From assembly GCF_022200785.1 (NCBI RefSeq), contig NZ_CP087585.1, positions 4,712,001 to 4,776,000 on the forward strand: DNA of 64,000 nt, given 5' to 3'. Of the stretch, positions 24,906 through 32,651 are shown in pieces. The notes beneath the pieces are model-generated. The model was given only the letters and a program-made list of their open reading frames with translations, searched no databases and was not told the origin of the DNA. This stretch comes from Pedobacter mucosus. Lineage in GTDB: Bacteria > Bacteroidota > Bacteroidia > Sphingobacteriales > Sphingobacteriaceae. The position numbers were made by a program, and so were the translations under genes. The first letter of the stretch is position 1. Every line of letters begins with the position of its first letter.

Positions 24906-25712
24906 ATGGCAGCAAAAAAACAACCAGGCTGGTTACACGTAGCGATTTCATGGGGAGCAAGTATTGTAATTATTGGAGCACTATTTAAAATTTTGCACAT
25001 CGGTGGCATTTTTGGAAATATTGCAATTGGTATTGGGCTTGGAGTAGAGGCTTTTTTATTCTTTTTAACTGGATTTTTTCCACCAGAACCAGAACCAGCG
25101 TGGGATAAAGTGTATCCAGAATTAAGAGAAGATTTTAAAGGTGAACTGCCGGTAGCAACAACAAGACCGATTGCCAGTTCATCATCTAACAACACTGCTG
25201 CTTTAGATAAAATGTTAACAGATGCTAAAATTGGACCAGATTTAATTGAAAGTTTAGGTACAGGATTACGTTCTTTTGGTGAAAAAGTTGCTTCAATTTC
25301 AAATATCTCAGATGCTTCTATAGCAACCAACGAATATACTGGTAAAATTAAAACTGCATCAGCTAGTTTTGATAGTTTAAGTAGTGCATTTGATAATGCA
25401 ACAAAAAACTTAAAAGCAATGGGAGAGAGTAATGTAGATTCTCAAGCTTATCATGATCAGGTAAATAATTTAGCAAAAAATTTATCAGCATTAAATGCTG
25501 TTTATGAGCTTGAGTTACAAGATTCTAGTGCGCATTTAAAATCAATGAATAAGTTTTATTCAAACTTATCGCTTACTATGCAAAACTTTAACGAATCAAT
25601 GGAAGATTCTAAACAGTTTAAAGAAGAAGTGAATAAATTGGCTAAAAACCTTTCATCACTAAATGCAATTTATGGCAATATGCTTTCGGCTATGAACGGC
25701 CCGCGTGTATAG
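24906..25712 (+). CDS. gldL: Type IX secretion motor protein GldL (PorL)
   Basis: GldL is the inner-membrane stator-like subunit that with GldM converts proton motive force into rotation of the secretion motor. The 268-aa chain has two N-terminal membrane helices (about 14-33 and 38-58) ending in a conserved FFPPEPEPAWD loop, then a long coiled-coil cytoplasmic tail with two similar segments (YHDQVNNLAKNLSALNAVYE and FKEEVNKLAKNLSSLNAIYG). The glutamate between the helices (GLGVEAFLF) is at the position of the proton-relay acid. It sits between gldK and gldM. Confidence 0.96.
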   Translation: MAAKKQPGWLHVAISWGASIVIIGALFKILHIGGIFGNIAIGIGLGVEAFLFFLTGFFPPEPEPAWDKVYPELREDFKGELPVATTRPIASSSSNNTAALDKMLTDAKIGPDLIESLGTGLRSFGEKVASISNISDASIATNEYTGKIKTASASFDSLSSAFDNATKNLKAMGESNVDSQAYHDQVNNLAKNLSALNAVYELELQDSSAHLKSMNKFYSNLSLTMQNFNESMEDSKQFKEEVNKLAKNLSSLNAIYGNMLSAMNGPRV

Positions 25713-25752
25713 TTTATTTAGTTTAACTTAAAAAAGAAAAGCTACATAAAAC

Positions 25753-27285
25753 ATGGCAGGCGGAAAAGAAACAACAAGGCAGCGGATGATTAATATCATG
25801 TATTTGGTATTATTAGCAATGCTTGCCTTAAACGTATCAGACACAGTATTAAACGCATTCAAGAATATTAATGATAGTTTAGCTACATCAAGAGATAACG
25901 TTAATTTAAGTATAGATCAGCTTTTTTCTTCTTTTGAAAATTCGAAATTAAAAGAAGAGCCAGCTAGGGCGCAACCTATTTATGATAGAGCGAAACAAGC
26001 TAAAGCTGCTGCTGATGAACTTAATAATTTTATTGAAAGCATAAAGAAACAGTTTACGGAAGCTGGTGATGGAATTGATACTTTAACGGGTGATTTAAAG
26101 CGTAGGGAAAACATGGATATCGCTCAAGGTATCATGATTAATCAAGGTGAAGGTGAGAAATTAAAAGCTAAAATAAATCAAACCCGCGAAAAATTAATTT
26201 CTTTATTAGACCCCGCAGATAGAGCGAATGTTTCTTTTTCTCTAGAAGCAAAAGATCCTAAGAAGGGTAAGGGAGACTGGAAGGAAGTTAATTTTGGAGA
26301 AGGAACTCCATTAACGGCGGCCATGACTAATTTGACAAAAATTCAAGCTGATACTAAAAATGCAGAGGCTGAAGTCGTTAAAAAGTTGTTTGGAAATATG
26401 GATAAAGCGGTAGTTAACATCGATAAGTTTGCAGCAGTTGCTGTTGCGCCAACATCATATGTTATTCAGGGTCAACCTTATTCTGCTGAGGTATTTTTAA
26501 CAGCGAGTGATTCAAGATCAAATCCTGATATTACCGTTAATGGTAGCAAATTATCTGTAAGAGATGGTAAAGGAACCTATACTGGTGGAACAAGTAGTGT
26601 TGGTGAATTTAGTTGGGTAGGTACAATACGCGTTCGCCAAACTGATGGACAAGTAAAAGAATATAAAACCCAACCTCAAAAATATCAAGTTGCAAAACCA
26701 TCTGCTAGTGTATCATCAGATAAAATGAATGTTATTTACGCAGGTATACCAAACCCATTTTCAGTATCTGCTGCTGGTTTTCCTTTAGAAACTGTAAATG
26801 CAAGTGCATCTGGTGCTTCAATGAGTAAAACAGGCGCAGGTAAATATAATGTTATAGCAAGTGGCGGCCAGGTAGGGCAAGAAGTAACAGTAAATGTTAC
26901 GGCTAGTAATGCTGGTAAAACCATTAGCCTTGGATCGCAAAAGTTTAGAGTAAAAGCTATTCCTGCACCGGTGGCCAAAGTTGGTGGTAGAGCTGGAGGA
27001 GATATTGCATCGGTTCAGTTAAAGAGCGAATCAGAAATTGAAGCAGATTTGGATGATTTTCCATTTGATGTTAAATTTAAAATACAACGCTATAAATTAA
27101 CGGTTATCAAACCACGTTCTGATGCTGTAACGATTGCCGGTAGTGGTGGAAGTTTTGCTGGTGCTGTAAAAGCTGCAATAAATTCTATAACTCCTGGCAC
27201 CAGGGTATTTTTTGAAGATATTGTTTCTGTTGGCCCAGATGGACGTCAAAGAATTTTACCTTCATTAGCATTTAGTGTTAAATAA
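25753..27285 (+). CDS. gldM: Type IX secretion motor protein GldM (PorM)
   Basis: GldM has one N-terminal membrane helix (about 14-34, INIMYLVLLAMLALNVSDTVL) that pairs with GldL helices, and a long periplasmic part reaching the GldK/N ring. Of 510 residues, the segment to about 225 is helical and the rest forms Ig-like beta domains (VAVAPTSYVIQGQPYSAEVFL; MNVIYAGIPNPFSVSAAG; the final TVIKPRSDAVTIAGSGGSF). The arginine in TRQRMINIMYL before the helix is conserved in the family. Length is as expected. gldN follows after 7 bases. Confidence 0.97.
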   Translation: MAGGKETTRQRMINIMYLVLLAMLALNVSDTVLNAFKNINDSLATSRDNVNLSIDQLFSSFENSKLKEEPARAQPIYDRAKQAKAAADELNNFIESIKKQFTEAGDGIDTLTGDLKRRENMDIAQGIMINQGEGEKLKAKINQTREKLISLLDPADRANVSFSLEAKDPKKGKGDWKEVNFGEGTPLTAAMTNLTKIQADTKNAEAEVVKKLFGNMDKAVVNIDKFAAVAVAPTSYVIQGQPYSAEVFLTASDSRSNPDITVNGSKLSVRDGKGTYTGGTSSVGEFSWVGTIRVRQTDGQVKEYKTQPQKYQVAKPSASVSSDKMNVIYAGIPNPFSVSAAGFPLETVNASASGASMSKTGAGKYNVIASGGQVGQEVTVNVTASNAGKTISLGSQKFRVKAIPAPVAKVGGRAGGDIASVQLKSESEIEADLDDFPFDVKFKIQRYKLTVIKPRSDAVTIAGSGGSFAGAVKAAINSITPGTRVFFEDIVSVGPDGRQRILPSLAFSVK

Positions 27286-27292
27286 TAAAGAG

Positions 27293-28201
27293 ATGAAAAG
27301 GATTTTAAGTATTATCATTTTAGTATTGTTAACCAGCTTTGCTTTTGCTCAAAAGAAGCCAACAAAGTTAGTGAAAAAGAAACCTGCACCAGTTGCGGCT
27401 GCTCCAGTAGTAGACACCGTTAAAGCAGTTAAAACGGTTAAGAAAAAACTAAAAGTACCACCGAAAGATGGTTTCTATGCTCGTAAGGATATTGATAGTA
27501 CCGAAATGGTGCCATTAGCAGACGTACGTGACGAAGATGTTTTTTATGCTAAACGTGTATGGAGGGAAATCGATTTACGTGATACGGTTAATTCTCCACT
27601 AAAGTCGCCAAAATCGAGATTAATTGATGTACTTATTGCGGCTATTAAAGCTGAAGAATTAACAGCTTATTCGCCAATTGATAGTCTGTTAAATGAAGAT
27701 GATGCATTTTTAAACCCGCTTTCTGCGGATTCTGCAGCTAAAGCAGCACTAGGAACTGCAGAAGTTTCTAATAACAAAACTGGTACTGTAACAACAGTTG
27801 TTAATGACTTTAATCCTGAATTATTTTTAAAATACAGAATAAAGGAAGATTGGATTTTTGATGTTAAAAGATCAATTTTCGAGCCTCGTATTGCTGGAAT
27901 AGCTCCGTTAAAATTTAATGAAGTTTCCAAACAATGGCAACCAGTATTTTGGGTTAACTATCCTGAAGCAAGAGAAATTCTATCTAAAAAGAGATTGGTA
28001 AATACTAACAATGATGCTTCATCTTTAAGCTTTGATGACTTTTTCATCCGTCGCTTGTTTAGTAGCTATATTATTAAAGAATCAAATCCTGGTGATAATA
28101 AGATCCGAGATATTATTACAGATCCTAGAGATCGATTATATGAATCGGAAAGAATTAAAAAATCTGTTTTAGATTACGAACAAGGTCTTTGGGAATATTA
28201 A
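27293..28201 (+). CDS. gldN: Type IX secretion ring protein GldN (PorN)
   Basis: GldN binds GldK in the periplasmic ring. The 302-aa protein starts at ATG 27293, 7 bases after gldM, with a signal peptide ending SFAFAQ; a longer frame from 27275 would overlap gldM and spoil the signal peptide. A Lys/Pro/Val-rich linker (about 20-55) precedes the conserved part: DDVFYAKRVWREIDLRD split from NSPL, LIDVLIAAI, YRIKEDWIFDVKRS, PVFWVNYPEAREIL, SFDDFFIRRLFSSYIIKESNP and DRLYESERIK. It is last in the operon and a strong terminator follows. Confidence 0.96.
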   Translation: MKRILSIIILVLLTSFAFAQKKPTKLVKKKPAPVAAAPVVDTVKAVKTVKKKLKVPPKDGFYARKDIDSTEMVPLADVRDEDVFYAKRVWREIDLRDTVNSPLKSPKSRLIDVLIAAIKAEELTAYSPIDSLLNEDDAFLNPLSADSAAKAALGTAEVSNNKTGTVTTVVNDFNPELFLKYRIKEDWIFDVKRSIFEPRIAGIAPLKFNEVSKQWQPVFWVNYPEAREILSKKRLVNTNNDASSLSFDDFFIRRLFSSYIIKESNPGDNKIRDIITDPRDRLYESERIKKSVLDYEQGLWEY

Positions 28202-28228
28202 AACCCCAACCCTCCAAAGGGGGCTTTG
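28202..28228. repeat. C-run/G-run palindromic repeat after gldN
   Basis: AACCCCAACCCTCCAAAGGG then GGCTTTG, directly after the gldN stop. Same type as the copies in thrB, uvrC and comB. Confidence 0.7.
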
Positions 28229-28241
28229 TATAAAGTATAAA

Positions 28242-28273
28242 AAAAAAGGAGCAAATTTATTTGCTCCTTTTTT
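28242..28273. terminator. Bidirectional terminator between gldN and uvrC
   Basis: AAAAAAGGAGCAAAT (28242-28256) pairs with ATTTGCTCCTTTTTT (28259-28273); A- and T-runs on both sides let it serve both convergent genes. Confidence 0.9.
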
Positions 28274-28329
28274 GTGCATGAATCTTTTTTAAATTTAAAC
28301 ACGAATTGGATTTTACTGCCTCAAAATAT

Positions 28330-30162
28330 TTAAGCTGGGTTTTCAGCTCCCCCTTCAGGGGATTGGGGGGTAAAATATCCCTGCAATGTCAATAGCTGTT
28401 TTTTATTGAGCACTTCGGCTAATTCTTTTTCTGTTGCTTCTTTTATTTTTTTAACCGATTTAAAATGGGTTAGTAATTTTTCCGCAGTAGTTTTACCTAT
28501 TCCTTCAATTTGTGATAATTCCGTTTTTAAAGTTCCCTGATCTCTCTTTTTACGGTGAAAAGTAATTCCAAATCGATGTGCTTCATCACGAAGTTGTTGA
28601 ATAACTTTTAACGTTTCCGACTTTTTATCTAAATACAATGGATAAGAATCACCTGGATAAAATAGTTCTTCCAAGCGTTTCGCAATGCCAATAACGGTAA
28701 CACGATTTTCAATACCTAGTAATTTTAAGCTTTTAACAGCAGACGATAGCTGTCCTTTACCGCCGTCAATAATAATTAATTGCGGCAAAGGCTGTTCTTC
28801 TTCCAGCATTCTTCTATATCGGCGGAAAACCGCCTCTTCCATGGTAGCAAAATCATTCGGACCTTCTACCGTTTTCACATTAAAATGGCGATAATCTTTT
28901 TTTGATGGTTTTGCATCTTTAAAAACAACAATTGCTGAAACAGGGTATTTACCTTGAAAGTTTGAGTTATCAAAACACTCAATATGTTTGGGAAGTTGCG
29001 TTAAACGCAAATCCTTTTGCATGGTTGTTAAAATCCGATCTGTACGTAAATCTGGATTCAGTTTCTCATATTGGTTTAGTTTCTCTTTTTTGAAAAACAA
29101 AACATTTTTCTGAGATAGTTCCAAAAGTTTTTTCTTCTCTCCAAGTTTTGGAACGGTGAAACGTAGACTTTCTTCTTCCAGCGAAAGATCAAAAGGGACA
29201 ATTATTTCTCGTGATGTGCTATTGAATTTGGTTCTAAAATCCAACATCGCAAGGGTAATTATTTCCTCATCACTTTCATCGAGTTGTTTTTTTACCTCAA
29301 TGGTTTGCGTTTGTATAATCGTTCCATTCATTACTTTCAAGTAATTTACAAAAGCGTAACGCTCATCTGAAGCAATGCTCACCACGTCAACATTTGTTAT
29401 AGCGCTATTTACAACCGTAGATTTGCTTTGATATTTTTCTAAAACCTGTAATCTTCTGGAAAACTGATGCGCCAATTCAAAATTTAAATCTTCAGACGCT
29501 GATTTAATAATTCCTTTTACATCTCGAATTACATTTCCAATTTTGCCATTTAAAATGTCTTTTATTTCACTTATATTTTGGTCATAGTCTGTTTCAGATT
29601 GGTAATCCTGACAAGGTCCTTTACAGTTTCCAATTTGATATTCTAAGCAAACCTTAAACTTACCTTCTTCGATATTTTTTTTATTAAGAGGTAAAGTGCA
29701 TGATCGTAATGGGTAAGTTTCCTTAATCAGATCTAAAATAGTGTGCATCATCCCAATTGAACCGTACGGTCCAAAATAGGTAGATCCATCTTTTATAACT
29801 TTTCTTGTCCAGTAAATTCGTGGATATGGCTCATTTTTAATAATGATCCAAGGGTAGGTTTTATCATCCTTAAGGTTGATATTATATTTTGGTTGATGCT
29901 TTTTTATTAAGCTATTTTCAAGCAGCCAGGCATCAATTTCGGTATCAACAATGGTGAATGTAATTTTTCTAATTCGAGAAACCAACACCCTAGTTTTTCC
30001 ATTAAATTGACTTTTATCTCCATTGAAATATGAGCCAACCCGATTTCGCAAATCCTTCGCTTTGCCAATATACATCAACTTTCCGTCCTCATCCCAGTAT
30101 TGGTAAACGCCAGGTTTGTGCGGAATCGCCGTTAAAGCTGTTTTATGATCGAAATTGCTCAT
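28330..30162 (-). CDS. uvrC: Excinuclease ABC subunit C, with repeat-derived C-terminal tail
   Basis: UvrC makes both incisions in nucleotide excision repair. The 610-aa chain has the GIY-YIG nuclease (GVY at 18-20, YIG at 31-33), a cysteine-containing stretch CLEYQIGNCKGPC, a UVR helix pair near 200-240, the RNase H-like domain with ECFDNSNFQG and VIDGGKGQLS-type motif (IIIDGGKGQLSSA), and helix-hairpin-helix repeats at the C-terminus (LSQIEGIGKTTAEKLLTHF). The end PQSPEGGAENPA is encoded by a C-run/G-run repeat (28347-28370) and is not part of the family. Confidence 0.97.
   Translation of the reverse strand: MSNFDHKTALTAIPHKPGVYQYWDEDGKLMYIGKAKDLRNRVGSYFNGDKSQFNGKTRVLVSRIRKITFTIVDTEIDAWLLENSLIKKHQPKYNINLKDDKTYPWIIIKNEPYPRIYWTRKVIKDGSTYFGPYGSIGMMHTILDLIKETYPLRSCTLPLNKKNIEEGKFKVCLEYQIGNCKGPCQDYQSETDYDQNISEIKDILNGKIGNVIRDVKGIIKSASEDLNFELAHQFSRRLQVLEKYQSKSTVVNSAITNVDVVSIASDERYAFVNYLKVMNGTIIQTQTIEVKKQLDESDEEIITLAMLDFRTKFNSTSREIIVPFDLSLEEESLRFTVPKLGEKKKLLELSQKNVLFFKKEKLNQYEKLNPDLRTDRILTTMQKDLRLTQLPKHIECFDNSNFQGKYPVSAIVVFKDAKPSKKDYRHFNVKTVEGPNDFATMEEAVFRRYRRMLEEEQPLPQLIIIDGGKGQLSSAVKSLKLLGIENRVTVIGIAKRLEELFYPGDSYPLYLDKKSETLKVIQQLRDEAHRFGITFHRKKRDQGTLKTELSQIEGIGKTTAEKLLTHFKSVKKIKEATEKELAEVLNKKQLLTLQGYFTPQSPEGGAENPA
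28347..28370. repeat. C-run/G-run palindromic repeat in the uvrC 3' end
   Basis: CTCCCCCTTCAGGGG followed by ATTGGGGGG; it codes for the last residues PQSPEGG of UvrC. Confidence 0.72.
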
Positions 30163-30214
30163 TGATTACAAAAATACGGTTCAAAAGGGATTTAAACACA
30201 TTTTCTTTTTTGAA

Positions 30215-30320
30215 TTTGGACGTGCCCCCAAGCTGCGCAAGGGGTCAGGCTATTCGTTACAAGTCCACGGCCGATAAAAAAATCGGCCTTGCGGGCTTTT
30301 CACTGCTATCCTTCACGCAA
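30215..30320. repeat. Likely dispersed element between uvrC and the PBP gene
   Basis: The stretch from GGACGTGCCCCC to CTTCACGCAAA includes AAGCTGCGCAAGGGG, CAGGCTATTCGTTACAAGTC, and a hairpin GGCCGAT-N7-ATCGGCC (about 30269-30289). Its GC-rich, conserved look differs from the flanks, and I recall similar sequence as a repeat in Sphingobacteriaceae. No second copy is in this window, so this rests on memory. Confidence 0.4.
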
Positions 30321-30330
30321 AACCTACCAT

Positions 30331-32550
30331 TTAAAAACCTAATTTCTCATCTAATTCGGTGGTGCCTTCCTCTTGTTGCTGGTATTGGTTACAATCAAAA
30401 GTAATAGAAACACCAGATTTTGGGGCTTCAAAATCAGCATGACTTATCTTTAAAGCCGGATTTGCATAAACACGTTTAATAAAACCGGCGAAAATCGGTA
30501 GAGCGGTATTTGCACCTTCACCTTGGCCCGTAGTTAAAAAATGGAAAGCCCTATCTTCACAACCCGTCCAAATTCCGGTTACCAATTGTGGCGTAATGGC
30601 CATAAACCAACCATCAGAATTATTTTGTGTAGTACCAGTTTTACCACCAATTGGTGCGTTAACTTTATACTTATAATTTAATCTTGATCCTGTTCCATTC
30701 GAGATAACGCCTTTTAACATCCTCGTCATTACGTAAGCAACTTCCTCACTCATTACGGGTTTTGGTATTTCCTTTTGAGAAAATAGAACTACGCCATTTT
30801 TATCTTCAATTCTGAGTAAATAAATAGGTTTTGTATAGGTTCCTTTATTTGCAAAGGCGCCATAAGCACCAACCATGTTGTACACAGAAGAATCGAAAGT
30901 TCCTAAGCAAATTGAAGGATAAGCGGGTACATTTGGAATTCCCATTTTTGTAGCTAAAGTAGAAACAGATACTGGTCCAACCTGTTTCATTAGAAAAGCA
31001 GTAACAAAATTCTGCGAATATGCCAATGCCTTTTGTAACGTAATGCTACCTGGTAAAGGTTTTCCAGAATTTCTGGGAGTCCATGGATCTCCGTAACCAT
31101 CTATTGTAACTGGAACATTTGGAACGGTATAACATGGCGAATACCCATTTTCAATTGCCACTGCATACGTAAAAGGTTTTGCAGTCGAACCTACTTGGCG
31201 AGTTCCCATTTTAACTTGATCATACTTAAAATGCTCAAAATTTATGCCTCCAACCCAAGCTTTAACATGTCCATTCGTTGGGTCCATAGTCATCATTGCA
31301 TTGCGTAAAAGCATTTTATAATAGCGAACCGAATCAATTGGTTTCATTGTAGTGTCTACATTACCTTTCCAGGTAAAAATAGTCATCTCGGTTTTGGTGT
31401 TAAAATCGTCCTTAATTTCTTCATCAGATTTTCCTTCTAATTTTAAAGATTTATAACGATCAGAACGTTTTATACCTTGTTCAATTTGTAAAGCTTTGTC
31501 CTTAAAAGGGTTTCTGCCTTTCCAGCTGTTTATAAACTGCGCTTGCAGAATTTTCATGTATTCCTTTTGAGCTTCTTCAGCATATACCTGCATGTCGTAA
31601 TTCAAAGTAGTATAAATTTTCAAACCATCACGATCCAAATCATATGGTGTTCCATCAGGTTTGGTAATAGACTGCTCCTGAAAGATTGTTTTGATATCGT
31701 TTTTTAATACTGAACGAAAATAAGGAGCAATTCCGTCGTTAACTGTTGCTGCATTAAAATGAAGACCTAACGGTTTTTCTTTCTGTTCATCAAATTCTTG
31801 CTGCGTTAAAAGCTCAGATTTTACCATCATGGCCATTACAGTATTTCTTCGCGTTAGTGAACGTTCTGGATGGCGTGTTGGTGAATACATGGTGATACCT
31901 TTTTGCATGCCGACTAATGTTGCGGCTTGCGTTAAAGTTAATTTATCAGGCGAGGTATTAAAATAAACTCTAGCTGCCGATTTTATTCCATAAGCTTGAT
32001 TTCCAAAATCAACCGTGTTTAAATACATGGTAATGATTTCTTCTTTTGTATAATTCCTTTCAAGCTTTACTGCAACAATCCACTCTTTAAATTTGGTTAA
32101 AACCAAGGCAAAGAAATTTAGGTTCGATTCTCTAGGGAAAAGATTTTTTGCCAATTGTTGAGTAATTGTACTTGCGCCTTGCTTTTTTCCTATTAAGTTA
32201 TAACCAATAATGGTGAAAGTTCGCTTAAAATCTATTCCTGAATGGTCTTTAAATCGAGTATCTTCGGTCGCAATTAATCCATTTATAACATTTTCTGAAA
32301 TATCTTTATAAGTTACATTCGATCGGTTTTGAACGAAATAAGTTCCTAGCGGACGGCCATCTTCAGCAATAATTTCTGATGCTTGATTACTTTTTGGGTG
32401 TTCAATATCTCTAAAAGAGGGAAGAACACCAAATAGGCCCAAGCCTATCATTGATATAAATATGGCAAATAGGGCTATTCCGCCAATTAATAATTTCCAA
32501 ATAACGAGGCTATATCTTTTTGTTTCTGTTGTAGAAAGTGATTTATTCAT
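30331..32550 (-). CDS. Class A penicillin-binding protein (PBP1A-type)
   Basis: This bifunctional enzyme polymerises and cross-links peptidoglycan. The 739-aa chain has one N-terminal membrane helix (about 17-42), the GT51 transglycosylase domain with Glu96 in ATEDTRFKDHSGID and TITQQLAKNLF, and the transpeptidase domain with S455-x2-K458 (GSTAKPF), an SQN-type motif (YSQNF) and KTGTTQ. Length is typical. It lies on the minus strand between uvrC and sprE/porW; the gap to sprE is 101 bases, so they may share a transcript. Confidence 0.94.
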   Translation of the reverse strand: MNKSLSTTETKRYSLVIWKLLIGGIALFAIFISMIGLGLFGVLPSFRDIEHPKSNQASEIIAEDGRPLGTYFVQNRSNVTYKDISENVINGLIATEDTRFKDHSGIDFKRTFTIIGYNLIGKKQGASTITQQLAKNLFPRESNLNFFALVLTKFKEWIVAVKLERNYTKEEIITMYLNTVDFGNQAYGIKSAARVYFNTSPDKLTLTQAATLVGMQKGITMYSPTRHPERSLTRRNTVMAMMVKSELLTQQEFDEQKEKPLGLHFNAATVNDGIAPYFRSVLKNDIKTIFQEQSITKPDGTPYDLDRDGLKIYTTLNYDMQVYAEEAQKEYMKILQAQFINSWKGRNPFKDKALQIEQGIKRSDRYKSLKLEGKSDEEIKDDFNTKTEMTIFTWKGNVDTTMKPIDSVRYYKMLLRNAMMTMDPTNGHVKAWVGGINFEHFKYDQVKMGTRQVGSTAKPFTYAVAIENGYSPCYTVPNVPVTIDGYGDPWTPRNSGKPLPGSITLQKALAYSQNFVTAFLMKQVGPVSVSTLATKMGIPNVPAYPSICLGTFDSSVYNMVGAYGAFANKGTYTKPIYLLRIEDKNGVVLFSQKEIPKPVMSEEVAYVMTRMLKGVISNGTGSRLNYKYKVNAPIGGKTGTTQNNSDGWFMAITPQLVTGIWTGCEDRAFHFLTTGQGEGANTALPIFAGFIKRVYANPALKISHADFEAPKSGVSITFDCNQYQQQEEGTTELDEKLGF

Positions 32551-32651
32551 TTTTACTGTTATTTTCCAATCACATTATATGATGACTTGGATACAAATTT
32601 ATTCTTTTTATTGGATGGGTTTTTAAACTAAAATCATTAAACCATTCAATA

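Noticed and set aside
24896..25330. 144-codon minus-strand frame opposite gldL
   Set aside because: Shadow of gldL; the plus-strand frame is in the canonical gldK-L-M-N order.
30030..30404. 124-codon plus-strand frame across the uvrC/PBP boundary
   Set aside because: It lies antisense to the ends of two firmly identified genes and reads through the GC-rich repeat between them; composition looks like a shadow frame.
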